Assembly: GCF_024703895.1 (NCBI RefSeq)
Contig: NZ_CP087968.1
Coordinates: 1,984,001 to 2,048,000 of the forward strand
Length of the DNA stretch: 64,000 nucleotides
Direction of reading: 5' to 3'
From: Nocardioides sp. B-3
GTDB lineage: Bacteria; Actinomycetota; Actinomycetes; Propionibacteriales; Nocardioidaceae
The position numbers and the translations under genes are program-made. This document shows positions 37,500-47,371 of the stretch, piece after piece. A model generated the notes under the pieces. That model saw only the letters and a list, made by a program, of their open reading frames with translations. It was not told the origin of the DNA and searched no databases. Numbering within the stretch: the first letter of the stretch is position 1; the number at the start of each line of letters is the position of its first letter.

Positions 37500-38517
37500 C
37501 CGTCCTCGCTCCGTCCGGGGTCGACGCGGCCGTTGCGCCGCGTCGACCCGGCCTGCCGGCCACCACCGCGATCTGGATCGCGGTGGTGGCCGGCGCCGGC
37601 GTGCTCTCGGTCCCGGTGGGGGCACGCGCCGTCCCCGTTCGAGGCCGTCCTCGACGGCGCCCACCCGTTGCACCCCGTGATCGAGGTGCGCTTCGAGCGC
37701 ACCGCGCTCGCGCTCGCGGTCGGCGCCGCCCTCGGCCCGGCCGGCGCGCTGATGCAGGGCCTCACCCGCAACCCGCTCGCCGACCCGGGCATCCTCGGCG
37801 TCAATGCCGGCGCCACCTTCGCCATGGTCATCGGCATGTCCGTCTTCGGTATGTCGACGATGAACCAGTTCCTCCCGATGGCCTTCCTCGGTGCGGCCGC
37901 CGCTGCCCTCCTCGTGCACGCGATCGCCTCGCTCGGCCGCGACGGCGCCACGCCGATGAAGCTCGCCATCACCGGAGCCGCGCTGAGCGCCGGCCTCGCC
38001 AGCTGGACCACCGGCGCTCTGCTCGCCGACCGCAAGACGATGGAGACGTTCCGCTTCTGGCAGGTCGGCACCGTCGGGGGCCGTGGGTTCGACGTGCTCG
38101 TCGCCGGGCTGCCGTTCCTGCTCGCCGGCGCGGCCCTCGCCCTGACCGGTGCCCGCCTGCTCAACACCCCGGCGCTGGGCGACGACCCGGCGCGCGGCCT
38201 CGGTCGCCGTACGACCCGGGACAGGCTGGTGCTGGCGCTCGCCATCGTCCTCCTTGCCGGTACGGCGACCGCGCTGGCCGGCCCGATCGCCTTCGTCGGC
38301 CTCGTGGTGCCGCACGTGGTGCGCGCCTTCGTCGGGCCGGACTACGGCCGCGTGCTCCCCTTCTCGATGCTCGCCGGTGCCGCGCTGGTGATGCTCGCCG
38401 ACACTGCCGGGCGGATCGTGCTGCCACCCGCCGAGGTGCAGGTCGGCATCATGGCCGCCGTCGTCGGCGTGCCGGTGTTCCCCGGTCCTGATCCGCCGGA
38501 CCGGGAGGGCCCTGTGA
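37496..38517 (+). CDS. FecCD-type siderophore permease 1, frameshifted
   Basis: An approximately 340-residue FecCD permease. Conserved segments: RLPR-like EVRFERTALALAVGAALGPAGALMQGLTRNPLADPGILGVNAGA, the mid-loop FWQVGTVGGR, and AGPIAFVGLVVPHVVRAFVG with the G-x-V-P-H coupling helix that contacts the ATPase. One extra G in the G5 run at 37618-37622 and one extra C near 38481 break the frame; otherwise unbroken. The GTG start overlaps the previous stop and its own stop overlaps the next GTG, both as GTGA. Confidence 0.88.
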
Positions 38518-39593
38518 CCATCACCCTTGACCCTGACGTCGTCACCGAACCGCTCCCCGTGGATGCCCACGACGTCGTCCGCCGGGCGCGCCGGGCGCCG
38601 ATCCGTCGACACCGTCTCCTGCTGGCCGGCCTGTCGCTCACCGTCGTGGCGGCCTTCGCGGCCCGGGTGCTGCTCGGCGACTACACCGTCACCATCCCCG
38701 ACTTCTTCCGGATCCTCGGCGGCGAGCAGATCCCGGGCGCCTCCTTCATCGTGATGGAGTCCAAGCTGCCGCGTGCCGTGCTGGCCGTGCTCGTCGGCGT
38801 CGCCTTCGGGATGGGTGGCGCGATCTTCCAGACCACGCTGCGCAACCCGCTGGCCAGCCCCGACATCGTCGGTGTCAGCCTCGGTGCCAGCGCCGTCGCG
38901 GTCTCGCTGATCACGCTGGCCGGCTGGAGCGGCTGGTCGGTCTCGGCCGCCGCCATCGCCGGCGCGCTCGCGACCGCGCTGGTCATCCGGCTCGTCGCCG
39001 GCGACCACTCCGGATTCCGCCTCGTGCTGGCCGGGATCGGGATGGCCGCGGCCATGCAGTCGGTCATCCAGTACGTCTTCACCCGCGTCGACGAGTACGA
39101 CGTGCAGCTCGTCCTGCGCTGGCTCACCGGCAGCGTCAACGGCGTCGCGTGGTCGACCATCGGGCTGCTGGCGATCGCGTTGGCGGTGCTGCTGCCGGCC
39201 ACGCTCTGGGCTGCCCGGTCGCTGCCGGCGACCGAGCTGGGCGAGGACGCCGCGTCCGGGCTCGGGGTCGGACGTCGCCGTACGGACCTCCTGATGCTGC
39301 TCGGCGTGCTGCTCGTCGCAGTGGGTGTCGCGGCCGCCGGACCGGTCGCCTTCGTCGCGTTCCTCTCCGGCCCCATCGCCCGCGCGCTCAACCGGGGGCG
39401 CACCACCCTGCTGGCGTCCGGTCTCGTCGGCGCGGTGATCGTGCTCGTCGGCGACTACGCCGGGGCCTATGCCTTCACCGACCTCAACCTGCCCGTGGGC
39501 GTCGTCACCGGCGCCTTCGGCGCACCGTTCCTGCTCTGGCTGCTCGCCCGCGGCCCCGTGAAAAATGCACACCGTGGAAGGAGGGCGGCATGA
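38514..39593 (+). CDS. FecCD-type siderophore permease 2
   Basis: Intact, 359 residues. The same family as its neighbour, with an N-terminal extension of about 35 residues. Motifs: [45 protein letters not shown], the [10 protein letters not shown] loop, and [20 protein letters not shown], where the usual P-H is P-I. The two permeases presumably form a heterodimer. The start GTG at 38514 overlaps the stop of permease 1. ATGA overlap with the ATPase gene. Confidence 0.92.
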   Translation: MTITLDPDVVTEPLPVDAHDVVRRARRAPIRRHRLLLAGLSLTVVAAFAARVLLGDYTVTIPDFFRILGGEQIPGASFIVMESKLPRAVLAVLVGVAFGMGGAIFQTTLRNPLASPDIVGVSLGASAVAVSLITLAGWSGWSVSAAAIAGALATALVIRLVAGDHSGFRLVLAGIGMAAAMQSVIQYVFTRVDEYDVQLVLRWLTGSVNGVAWSTIGLLAIALAVLLPATLWAARSLPATELGEDAASGLGVGRRRTDLLMLLGVLLVAVGVAAAGPVAFVAFLSGPIARALNRGRTTLLASGLVGAVIVLVGDYAGAYAFTDLNLPVGVVTGAFGAPFLLWLLARGPVKNAHRGRRAA

Positions 39594-40433
39594 CCGCCAC
39601 CACGACTGCCCCCACTCGCCTCAGCGCGCGTGAGCTGACGCTCGGCTACACCGGCACCGCTGTCGTGCAGGGGCTCGACCTGCAGATCCCCGACGGCAAG
39701 GTCACCGTGATCGTCGGGGCCAACGCCTGCGGCAAGTCCACGCTGTTGCGGGGCCCGGCCCGGCTGCTCAAACCGCGCTCGGGTGCCGTCCTGCTCGACG
39801 GCGAGGCGATCCACCGACTGGCGACGAAGCAGGTCGCTCGTGCCGCTCGGGCTGCTGCCGCAGAACCCGATCGCCCCCGAGGGCGTGACGGTGGTCGACC
39901 CGGTCAGTCGTGGTCGCCACCCCCACCACGGTGCCTTCCGCCGCTGGACGAGCGCCGACGAGGACGCCGTCGTCGAGGCGCTCCGCCTGACTGACACGAC
40001 CGCCCTCGCCGACCGTGTCGTCGACGAGCTGTCCGGCGGGCAGCGCCAGCGGGTCTGGATCGCGATGGCGCTCGCGCAGGGCACCGACCTGCTGCTGCTC
40101 GACGAGCCGACGACCTTCCTCGACGTCGCCCACCGGGTCGAGATGCTCGACCTGCTCGCCGACCTCAACGCCCGCCGCGGCACCACGATCGTGATGGTGC
40201 TGCACGACCTGAACCTCTCGGCGCGTTACGCCGATCACCTCGTGGCGCTGCGCCACGGGAAGGTCGTCGCGGAGGGCACGCCGCGCGAGGTCGTCACCGA
40301 GGAGGTCGTCCGGACCGTCTTCGGCCTCGACAACCGTGTCATCGACGACCCGGTCTCGCACACCCCGCTCGTGGTGCCCGTCTCGCGGCACCGGAATCGA
40401 GCGGCTCGACAGCCAACACAGGAGAGCTCATGA
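39590..40433 (+). CDS. siderophore ABC transporter ATP-binding protein (FepC-like), frameshifted once
   Basis: Walker [12 protein letters not shown] (residues about 41-51), [15 protein letters not shown]-loop region, SRGRHPHHG as in FepC/FhuC proteins, signature LSGGQRQR, Walker [13 protein letters not shown] and switch His in [12 protein letters not shown]. It energises the two permeases. The frame jumps near 39840. The [11 protein letters not shown] segment after Walker A differs from the usual LLRALARLLKP in one or two residues, possibly another local error. Stop/start ATGA with the next gene. Confidence 0.9.
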
Positions 40434-41377
40434 CCACCAGCATCGACGTCCTGCCCATGCTCCTCACCGAGGTCGAGGTCGTCTCGGCCGAACGGCTCAG
40501 CCCGACCTTCGTGCGGCTCTCGCTCGGCGGTGCCGAGCTCGCCGACTTCGGCGTGGACGGCCCCCGCCACGACCAGCGGATCAAGCTGATCTTCCCCGAC
40601 CCGGTCACCGGCGGCATCACCTCGGTCGAGAATCCCGACGAGTCCCGGATGGCGACCCGGCTCGACCAGCCCACCGAGGAGCGCGGACACATGCGCACCT
40701 ACACGATCCGCGACGTCCGCGGCTCCGGCGCCGACACGACCATCGTCGTCGACATCGTCCTGCACTCGGACGGCGACGAGGTCGGGCCGGGTTCGAACTG
40801 GGCCGCTTCCGCCACCACCGGCGACCGCATCGTGATGCTCGCGCCGCGCGCTGGCTTCCCCTACGGCGGCATCGAGTTCACCGCCCCGGCGGGCGCCGAC
40901 CTGCTGATGGTGGCCGACGAGACCGCCGTACCCGCCGTGTGCACCGTGTTGGAACAGCTGCCCCCGACCGCGACCGGCGCGGTCTTCATGGAGGTGCCGA
41001 CGGCAGCCGACTTCCGGGACGTCCGAGGCCCGTCCGGGGTGACCGTCACGTGGCTGGCTCGCGGCGACTCGCCCCCGGGGCAACGACTCCACGACGAGGT
41101 GGTCGCTCACCCGGGGACTCCGGGTGCCATCGTCGAGGTCGCACCCGACGAGGTCGATCCCGACCTGTGGGAGACGCCGTCCTACTCGTCCTCGGGCGAG
41201 GAGATCGCCCGAGCGCGGGCCGTCGGGCACGAGTTCGACGGGCTCTACGCCCGGATCGCGGGGGAGTCGAAGGTCGTCACCGGCCTGCGGCGCCACCTCG
41301 TCAACGAGCTGCACATCGACCGGAGCCGGGTGGCCTTCATGGGCTACTGGCGCCGGGGCGTCGCGATGAAGTCCTGA
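40430..41377 (+). CDS. siderophore-interacting protein (FAD-linked ferric reductase)
   Basis: Intact, 315 residues. SIP/ViuB family: the FAD-binding barrel with HMRTYTIRDVR (RxYT motif) and the NAD(P)H-side domain with LLMVADETAVPAVCTVLEQL, followed by the C-terminal SIP region VAFMGYWRRG. It reduces the ferric iron of imported siderophores to release it in the cytoplasm. Its position as last gene of the uptake operon fits this role exactly. Confidence 0.93.
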   Translation: MTTSIDVLPMLLTEVEVVSAERLSPTFVRLSLGGAELADFGVDGPRHDQRIKLIFPDPVTGGITSVENPDESRMATRLDQPTEERGHMRTYTIRDVRGSGADTTIVVDIVLHSDGDEVGPGSNWAASATTGDRIVMLAPRAGFPYGGIEFTAPAGADLLMVADETAVPAVCTVLEQLPPTATGAVFMEVPTAADFRDVRGPSGVTVTWLARGDSPPGQRLHDEVVAHPGTPGAIVEVAPDEVDPDLWETPSYSSSGEEIARARAVGHEFDGLYARIAGESKVVTGLRRHLVNELHIDRSRVAFMGYWRRGVAMKS

Positions 41378-41469
41378 AACCTGCGGCTGCGGCGGGTGGC
41401 CGTCGCCTCGTTTCGGCGCTCGGTCTGGTGGTGGCGGGCAATGAGCTCGAGGTCGGTACGTGCGTTCAT
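41344..41469 (-). CDS. putative 41-residue peptide at the end of the DUF4097 operon
   Basis: Starts MNARTDLELIARHHQTERR and is rich in Arg. A good Shine-Dalgarno (CAGGAG) lies 8 bases before the ATG, and the gene begins 17 bases after the DUF4097 stop on the same strand. Its 3' end overlaps the end of the siderophore-interacting protein gene on the other strand by 34 bases. Small size keeps confidence low; the ribosome-binding site and operon position are the arguments for it. Confidence 0.42.
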   Translation of the reverse strand: MNARTDLELIARHHQTERRNEATATRRSRRFQDFIATPRRQ

Positions 41470-41486
41470 GGCGGTGCTCCTGTCGG

Positions 41487-42308
41487 CTAACGCTGCTGGA
41501 GGGTGATGTCGCCACTGGCTGTCGTGGCGCGGATCTCGAGGTGGTCCCGGCCCTCGGCCGGGGCGCCGACCGGGGTCAGGTCTGACCGCACGCGGCCCGA
41601 GATCGTGCTGATGTCGGTCCACACGGGGGTGCCGGCCGGGACGCCGATGCGGACGTCGCCGCTGGCTCCCTTGAGGACGTACTTCCCCTTGTGCGCGACG
41701 TCGACGGTGAGGTCGCCGCTGCCGGTGGACAGGGACAGGTCGTCGGCGGCTTCGCCCACCTGTACGTCGCCGGACCCCGTCTTGATGACGAGCTGACCAC
41801 CGACGGACTCGATGCGGACGTCGCCCGACCCCGTCGAGACGGCGAGGTCGGCGCACCGGTGCACGACGACGTCACCGGACCCGCTCTTGATGCGGGCGGA
41901 GCCGAGGAGCTCGACGAGCCGGACGTTGCCGGAGCCGCTCTGCAGTCCGCAGTTGCCGTCGACGATCTCGGCGCTGACGTCGCCCGAGCCCGTGTTGACC
42001 CAGAGGCCGTTGACCGGGCCGTGCACGACGGTGTCGGCGCTGCCGGTCTTCACGGTCAGCGCGCTCTGGGCCGGCATGACGACCGTGACGTCGAAATGCT
42101 TGCCGCCGCCGGACAGGAAGCCCATGCCCTGCTTGGGTGCGACGACTGGACTCGGGTCGCCACGCTGCTCGACGACGAACTCCTCGGCGCGCTCGCCGGT
42201 GACGGTGACGTCCGTCCGGTCGACGTCTGCGGCGGTGACGGTGATGGAGCCGGAGCCGCTCTCGACGTACAGCTCTATGGGGCGGGGTGTCTCGAAGGTG
42301 CGTTCCAT
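41487..42308 (-). CDS. DUF4097 beta-strand repeat protein
   Basis: Intact, 273 residues. A right-handed beta-helix-like protein made of approximately 20-residue rungs marked by the recurring turn TGSGD/SGSGD/SGSGN (at least eight: VESGSGS, VNTGSGD, LQSGSGN, IKSGSGD, VSTGSGD, IKTGSGD, LSTGSGD, LKGASGD). No signal peptide, so cytoplasmic. The family is often called a putative adhesin, but here it sits 68 bases downstream of a ribbon-helix-helix protein in one operon, a pairing better explained by a regulatory or sensing role. Function unknown. Confidence 0.85.
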   Translation of the reverse strand: MERTFETPRPIELYVESGSGSITVTAADVDRTDVTVTGERAEEFVVEQRGDPSPVVAPKQGMGFLSGGGKHFDVTVVMPAQSALTVKTGSADTVVHGPVNGLWVNTGSGDVSAEIVDGNCGLQSGSGNVRLVELLGSARIKSGSGDVVVHRCADLAVSTGSGDVRIESVGGQLVIKTGSGDVQVGEAADDLSLSTGSGDLTVDVAHKGKYVLKGASGDVRIGVPAGTPVWTDISTISGRVRSDLTPVGAPAEGRDHLEIRATTASGDITLQQR

Positions 42309-42376
42309 GGGTGTCTCCGGGGGTGTGTTCGACCGCCCGACCAGCCCGGGTGCTGGTCGGCTCGGGTGCGTGCGGG

Positions 42377-42916
42377 CTACTGCCAGCCGGTCATGCGGCG
42401 CGAGCCGCGGGTCTTGCTGAAGGGGTCCTGCCCGCCGAAGAACGGCAGGCTCGACAGGTCGAGGTCGACACTGACGGCGTGGTCGTTGGTCGCCGCGCGG
42501 ACGACGTTGACCAGCCACGTGTTGAGGCTGTGGCCCGCCGCGGCGGCCTTCTCCTCGGCGCGGGCCTTGACCGACTCCGGGATGCGGAGCGTGACGCGGG
42601 CCGGGCCCTCCTCCTCGTCCGGCGGGGCGGGCGGCGCCGGCGGCGGAGGAGGAGTGGGCGCGGCGACGGGGCTGGGGGCGATGTCGACGACGAAGTCGAG
42701 CTCGCGGCCGTTGAGGCGCACGTCGACGCCCCCGTCCGGCAGCTCGGCGGTGATCTCCGCGGCCGCCCGGGAGATGGCCTCCATCAGCGCGAGCCGGGCG
42801 CTGGGATCGAGGGCGTAGGTCAGCCGCTCGGCCGCCTGTCGCACCTCGTCGCCGCCCGCCTCGGCCGCGGCCATGAGGTCCCGGCGGAGGGAGTCGATGT
42901 ACGGAGTGATGTCCAT
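42377..42916 (-). CDS. ribbon-helix-helix (HicB-like) DNA-binding protein
   Basis: Intact, 179 residues from ATG 42916. The N-terminal helical part (MDITPYIDSLRRDLMAAAEA, then about 60 residues) and a beta segment (VDVRLNGRELDFVVDIAPSP) are joined by a proline-rich linker to a C-terminal RHH domain, RVTLRIPESVKARAEEKAAA with GHSLNTWLVNVVRAA. RHH proteins bind DNA as dimers on short tandem sites. The four TGACGTCA-type boxes that start 12 bases upstream of the ATG are the natural candidates for autoregulation. No HicA toxin is present nearby. Confidence 0.83.
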   Translation of the reverse strand: MDITPYIDSLRRDLMAAAEAGGDEVRQAAERLTYALDPSARLALMEAISRAAAEITAELPDGGVDVRLNGRELDFVVDIAPSPVAAPTPPPPPAPPAPPDEEEGPARVTLRIPESVKARAEEKAAAAGHSLNTWLVNVVRAATNDHAVSVDLDLSSLPFFGGQDPFSKTRGSRRMTGWQ

Positions 42917-42927
42917 GCGCACCACAC

Positions 42928-42989
42928 TGACATCAGTATGACGTCATGTCAAGGGTGAGTGACGTCAGATCGATGCCTGCCTGACGTCA
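42928..42989. promoter_or_regulatory. helically phased operator array: four TGACGTCA-type boxes
   Basis: TGACATCA at 42928-42935, then perfect palindromes TGACGTCA at 42939-42946, 42960-42967 and 42982-42989. The box centres are 11, 21 and 22 bp apart, i.e. one, two and two helical turns, so bound proteins would line one face of the DNA. The array covers the presumed promoter of the RHH/DUF4097 operon. Confidence 0.75.
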
Positions 42990-43021
42990 GGCCGTGTCCC
43001 TGTGGCTTGCCCGAACGCGAA

Positions 43022-43073
43022 GGTGGCGGCAGATCGCACGGCCGCGGCCGCTTCCTTGCGATCTGCCGCCACC
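43022..43073. terminator. 17-bp perfect hairpin after the Fe-S reductase gene
   Basis: GGTGGCGGCAGATCGCA and TGCGATCTGCCGCCACC pair exactly around an 18-base GC loop that contains CGGCCGCGGCCG. It lies 18 bases beyond the stop of the minus-strand Fe-S gene and is its likely terminator. Confidence 0.75.
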
Positions 43074-43091
43074 CCCGGCGGTACCCGTGGA

Positions 43092-46000
43092 TCAGAGGTC
43101 GAAGAGCGAACCCGACTTGTTGATGTCCACATCGGTCTTCGGCGTGTGTACGGCGCCTCCGCTGGCCGGCTTCGGTGCCTCGGTCGGCTCCGGCTCGGCG
43201 TCTGACGCGGCCTCGGGCTCATCCGCCTGCTCGGCTGTCGGCTCCGCCTCGGCTGCCGGCTCCGCCTCGGCTGCTGGCTGCGTCGGCGCTTCGGGTGCGT
43301 CGTCGGCGTCGAGGATCGTGTCCGGGTCGTCGGACGCTGCCGCGGTGGCCGCCCGGCTCAGCTCGGCGCCGCCGGCGAGCGGGTCGACGCGCTCCGGGGC
43401 GGCGGCCGGTGCCTCCGGGACGTCCGACGAGTCGGTGGCCGGAGCAGCCGGTTCGTCGGACGTTGCCGACTCCGGCTCGGCCGCGGGCTCGGGCGCCTTC
43501 GGGGCAGCCGCGACCGGCTCGGGTGCGGCCGGGTCGAAGAGCGACCCACCCTCGGGGATCGAGGTGGCGGGCGTGCTCACCGTGCTGGACGACGCCGGCT
43601 CCGGGACGTCCGACGAGCTGGCGGCCGGGGCAGCCGCTTCGTCGGACGTTGCCGGCGCTGGCTCGGAGGCAGCTGCGGGCTCGGGCTCGGAGGCAGCCTC
43701 CGGCTCGGCCTCGACTGCCGGCTCCGCCTTGGCCGCGGGTGCGGGTGCGGCCGCCGGGGCGGCGATGTCGAACAGGGACCCACCCGTGCCGAGGTCGGCC
43801 GAGGGTTCGCCCTTCGCATCCGGCTGGCTCGGGACGTCCGTCGAGTCGGTCGCCGGGGCAGCCGTTTCGTCGGACGTTGCCGGAGCCTCGGGGGCAGCCG
43901 GCTCGGCGGGTGCCGCCTCGGGCTCGACGATGTCGAACAGCGACCCACCGGAGCCCGGGTCGGTGGCCGGCGCGCTCTTCGCGGGCGGTGCGTCAGCAAC
44001 CTTCTCGGCGGGCGCTTCGGTGGCAGAGCCACCGCTCGTCGGCGCCGGCATGTCGAACAGCGACCCGCCCGAGGCCGGCTCGGCCTTGGGGGCGGCCGGA
44101 GCCGGAGCCGGAGCCGCGGGCGCAGGCGTGTCGAACAGCGAGCCACCCGACGCCGGAGCAGCCGGAGCGGCGGGCGCAGGCGTGTCGAACAGCGACCCAT
44201 CCGACGAAGCCGGAGCGGCCGGCGCGGCCGGCTTCGTCGGCGCCGCGGGGGTGTCGAAGAGCGACGAGCCACCGGACGCCTTCGCGGCGGGACCGGCGTC
44301 GGCCGTCTCGGTGATCGTGTCCTCGGTGACCGTCACGTCGCCGGCCTCGGGGTCGGCCTTCGTCGCGACGTCGGTTGCGGCGGCGGCCTTCGCCGTACCG
44401 GAAGAGGCAGAAACGGTGGCGGCGGCAGGTGCGCGCGTGGCCGACTCACCCTTCACCGACGCGAGCAGCATCTGCGCGACGTCGAGCACCTCGACCTCTT
44501 CGCGGGCGTTGCCGTTGGCCTGCTCGGCGGTCAGGCCGTCGGCCAGCATCACGCGGCAGAACGGGCAGCCGACCGCGATCTGGTCGGCACCGGTGCCGAC
44601 GGCTTCCTTGGTGCGGTTGACGTTGATCCGCTCACCGATGTTCTCCTCCATCCACATGCGCGCGCCACCGGCGCCACAGCAGAAGGACTTCTCGGAGTTG
44701 CGCTCCATCTCCTTGAACTCGGCGCCCGGCAGGATCTCGAGCAGCTCGCGCGGCGGCGTGTAGACGTCGTTGTGGCGACCGAGGTAGCACGGGTCGTGGT
44801 AGGTGATCGAGCGCTTCGCGGCGCCCGCGCCCTCCTTGACCGGGGTCAGCTTGCCCTCGCGCACGAGGCGGTTGAGCAGCTGCGTGTGGTGCACGACCTC
44901 GAGCTCGATGCCGAAGTCCTTGTACTCGTTCTTGAGCGTGTTGAAGCAGTGGGCGCAGGTCGAGACGACCTTCTTGACCTTGAACTCCTTGAACGTCTCG
45001 ACGTTCTGCGCGGCCGAGCCCCGGAAGACGAACTCGTTGCCGGCACGACGAGCCGGGTCACCCGTGCAGGTCTCACCATTGCCGAGTACGCCGAAGCTCA
45101 CCCCGGCCATGTTGAGCAGCTCGGCGACGGCGCGGGTGGTCTTCTTGGCACGGTCCTCGTAGGCGCCCGCGCAGCCGACCCAGAACAGCCAGTCGACCGA
45201 CTCCAGCGACTCGAGGTCCTCGCCGACGACCGGCACGTCGAACTCGAGGCCCTTGGCCCAGTCCATGCGGGCCGTGGACGACATGTTCCACGGGTTGCCC
45301 TTGTTCTCCAGCCCCTTGAAGAGACCGTTGAGCTCGGCGGGGAAGTTGGACTCGACGAGCACCCGGTAGCGGCGCATGTCCATGATGTGATCGACGTGCT
45401 CGATGTCGACGGGGCACTGCTGGACGCAGGCGCCGCACGAGGTGCAGGACCACAGGACGTCCTCGTCGATGACGAAGGCGCCGTCCGTGGGGTTGTAGAA
45501 GTAGTCGAGCACCTCGGGTCCGGTGCCGTCGCTCTCGTGGTCGGTCTTGCCGATCAGGGTCCGCTCGGCGTGGCTCTCGTCGCCGTTGGCCTTGGCGTAG
45601 GCGTGCTCACGCAGGCCCATCATCAGCAGCTTGGGGGAGAGCGGCTTCTCGGTGTTCCACGCCGGGCACTGCGACTGGCAACGGCCGCACTCGGTGCAGG
45701 TCGTGAAGTCGAGGATGCCCTTCCGGGAGAAGTCCTCGATCGAGCCCGCGCCGAGGACGGAGTCCTCGTCGAGGTCGTCGATGTCGTCCGGGGTGATCGC
45801 CTTGCCACCCGACGTGAGGGGCTTCATCGCGCCCAGCGCCGTACGGCCGTCGGACTCACGCTTGTAGAAGATGTTGAACCGGGCGGTGAACCGGTGCCGA
45901 GGCCACACCCATGGTCAGGTTGCTGGCGATGACGATCAGCCAGACCATCGCGGAGACGATCTTGATCATCGCGATGATGTAGATGGCGTTCTCGAGCGAG

Positions 46001-46632
46001 CCGATCGAGTCGGCTCCGGTCGGGAACAGGTTGGCGAAGAACTGCGACAGCGGGAAGTGGAAGGCGGTCGCGTGCTCGGCCGGCTCGCCGCCGTGCGCCT
46101 TGGCGAGGTTGAACTCCGCGCCGCGGATGAAGAGGATCGCCGAGCTCTCGAGGAGCACCATCGCCTCGACGAAGTAGGCCTGCCACATGGTCGAGCCGAA
46201 GAAGCGGCTGCTGCGTCCGTTGGCGCTGGGACGGTTGCGGATCCGGTAGATGATCAGCGGGATGATCGCCAGCGCGCCGAGGAAGCCGATCACCTCGGCG
46301 ACCCACTCGTAGAGGAACAGGGTGCCGACGATCGGCCACGCGAACTCGGGGTCGAAGATCTGGAGGTAGGCCTGCATCACCGCCGAGGACAGGATGATGA
46401 ACGCCGCGAAGGCGAACCAGTGCAGGATCCCGACCCAGGTCCACTGCAGCATCCGCGTGTGGAGGACGGTCTCCTTGAGCATCGTCCCCAGTCGCGCGAC
46501 GGGCCGGTCGGTGCGACCGAGTGCCGGCTGCCCCTGCTTGATCACCGCGAGCATCGCGCGGACGGCTCGCGTCGTCAGCACGACGGCGACGACGGTGATC
46601 GCCGGGGAGACGACGATGGCAAAGATCTGCAT
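43092..46632 (-). CDS. membrane Fe-S heterodisulfide-reductase-like protein (Rv0338c-type) with SLFD repeat tail, frameshifted once
   Basis: About 1180 residues. The N-terminus has five or so membrane helices like the nitrate-reductase gamma/HdrE cytochrome b part (MQIFAIVVSPAITVVAVVL; LHWFAFAAFIILSSAVM). Then come two [4Fe-4S] ferredoxin motifs (CTECGRCQSQCP and CTSCGACVQQCP) and two CCG-type cysteine domains (STCAHCFNTLKNEY; FCCGAGGARMW; GCPFCRVML), as in Rv0338c of Mycobacterium. The last approximately 480 residues are a low-complexity Ala/Pro/Glu tail carrying eight SLFD motifs, the last at the extreme C-terminus (GSLFDL). One frame jump near 45900 joins the membrane and Fe-S parts. Probable role: electron transfer between a quinone pool and a cytoplasmic thiol or Fe-S partner. 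Confidence 0.87.
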
Positions 46633-46793
46633 GAAGGAGCGCTCCTCAGGTGCCGGGCATTCAAAACACGTCCGTGGCGGTGGACGGATTGGGCCGAGCC
46701 TAGGCTCTGCGGCCGTGGCCGTCAGCCAACGAACGAGTGATGATGATCCTACCGGCAGGTAACTTCTCCCGGGCATCGAGCGCCGGTCGGGGG

Positions 46794-46851
46794 TAGTTCA
46801 GTGAGACTCGGTGGCGGGAGCGACGAATTCCTACAAACTCTCACTGAACTA
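46794..46851. repeat. palindrome family copy B
   Basis: TAGTTCAGTGAGA (46794-46806) and TCTCACTGAACTA (46839-46851) form a 13-bp perfect stem with GG/CC extension. The outer core matches the copies at 5683 and 63426, but the inner stem differs. It lies between divergent genes (Fe-S reductase and SRPBCC protein), where a terminator is not expected. The same gap also holds the 12-bp palindrome GAGCCTAGGCTC at 46696-46707. Confidence 0.8.
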
Positions 46852-46878
46852 TCCCGCCGACCCGTTGTAAGGACCCCC

Positions 46879-47371
46879 ATGACCCGCTGGTTCACCCTGA
46901 CCCCCGCTGGCGACGAGCTGCTGACGTCCGCCCCCCGCGACCACCACCCGGGTGCTGGATGTCGACGTGCCCGCCGCCACCCTCTGGGCCGCGCTGGCCG
47001 CCGACGACGCGGTCGTCTCGTGGGGTGTGGGCGCGACCGGCATGCGGTGGACGACGCCCAAGCCGTACGGCGTTGGGACGGTCCGCGAGGTCACGGTGGC
47101 CGGCATCGCCACGGTGCGCGAGCAGTTCTACCGCTGGGACGAGGGCCAGCGGATGTCGTTCTTCGTCGCCGAGTCGACCCGGCCCGGCATCCGCCGCATG
47201 GTCGAGGACTACGTCGTGGAGGAGACCGCGACCGGTTCGCGGCTCACCCGGACCGTCGCCCTCGAGGTCTCGCACCTCGCCGGGCCGACCGCGATCGTGC
47301 TCAAGCCGGTGCTCGGCCCGGCGATCGGGTCGATGGTCAACGGTCTGAAGAAGAAGCTCACGACGCGCTGA
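46879..47371 (+). CDS. SRPBCC (START-like) family protein, frameshifted once
   Basis: An approximately 163-residue polyketide-cyclase/START-type lipid-binding fold: the first helix AATLWAALAADDAVVSW, central strands VREVTVAGIATVREQFYRWDEGQRMSFFV, and the long C-terminal helix region PVLGPAIGSMVNGLKKKL. One extra C in the C6 run at 46931-46936 shifts the frame near residue 18. Such proteins bind a hydrophobic ligand in a deep cavity; the ligand is unknown. It converges on the M19-like peptidase gene with a 14-base overlap of the stop regions. Confidence 0.8.

Noticed and set aside
37146..39572. Long minus-strand ORF (808 codons) across the siderophore permeases
   Set aside because: It is the exact antisense of two conserved FecCD permeases. 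Its product is low-complexity Glu/Gly/His/Arg, typical of shadow frames in very high-GC DNA.
41344..43073. HicAB toxin-antitoxin module
   Set aside because: The RHH protein resembles HicB only in its C-terminal domain. No HicA-like dsRBD toxin or other small toxin is next to it; the partner is a DUF4097 protein.
43175..45932. Long plus-strand ORFs opposite the Fe-S reductase
   Set aside because: They mirror the Ala/Pro/Glu tail and Fe-S domains of the real gene. The compositions (Arg/Pro or Ser/Gly/Ala) are artefacts and no ribosome-binding site or family motif is present.
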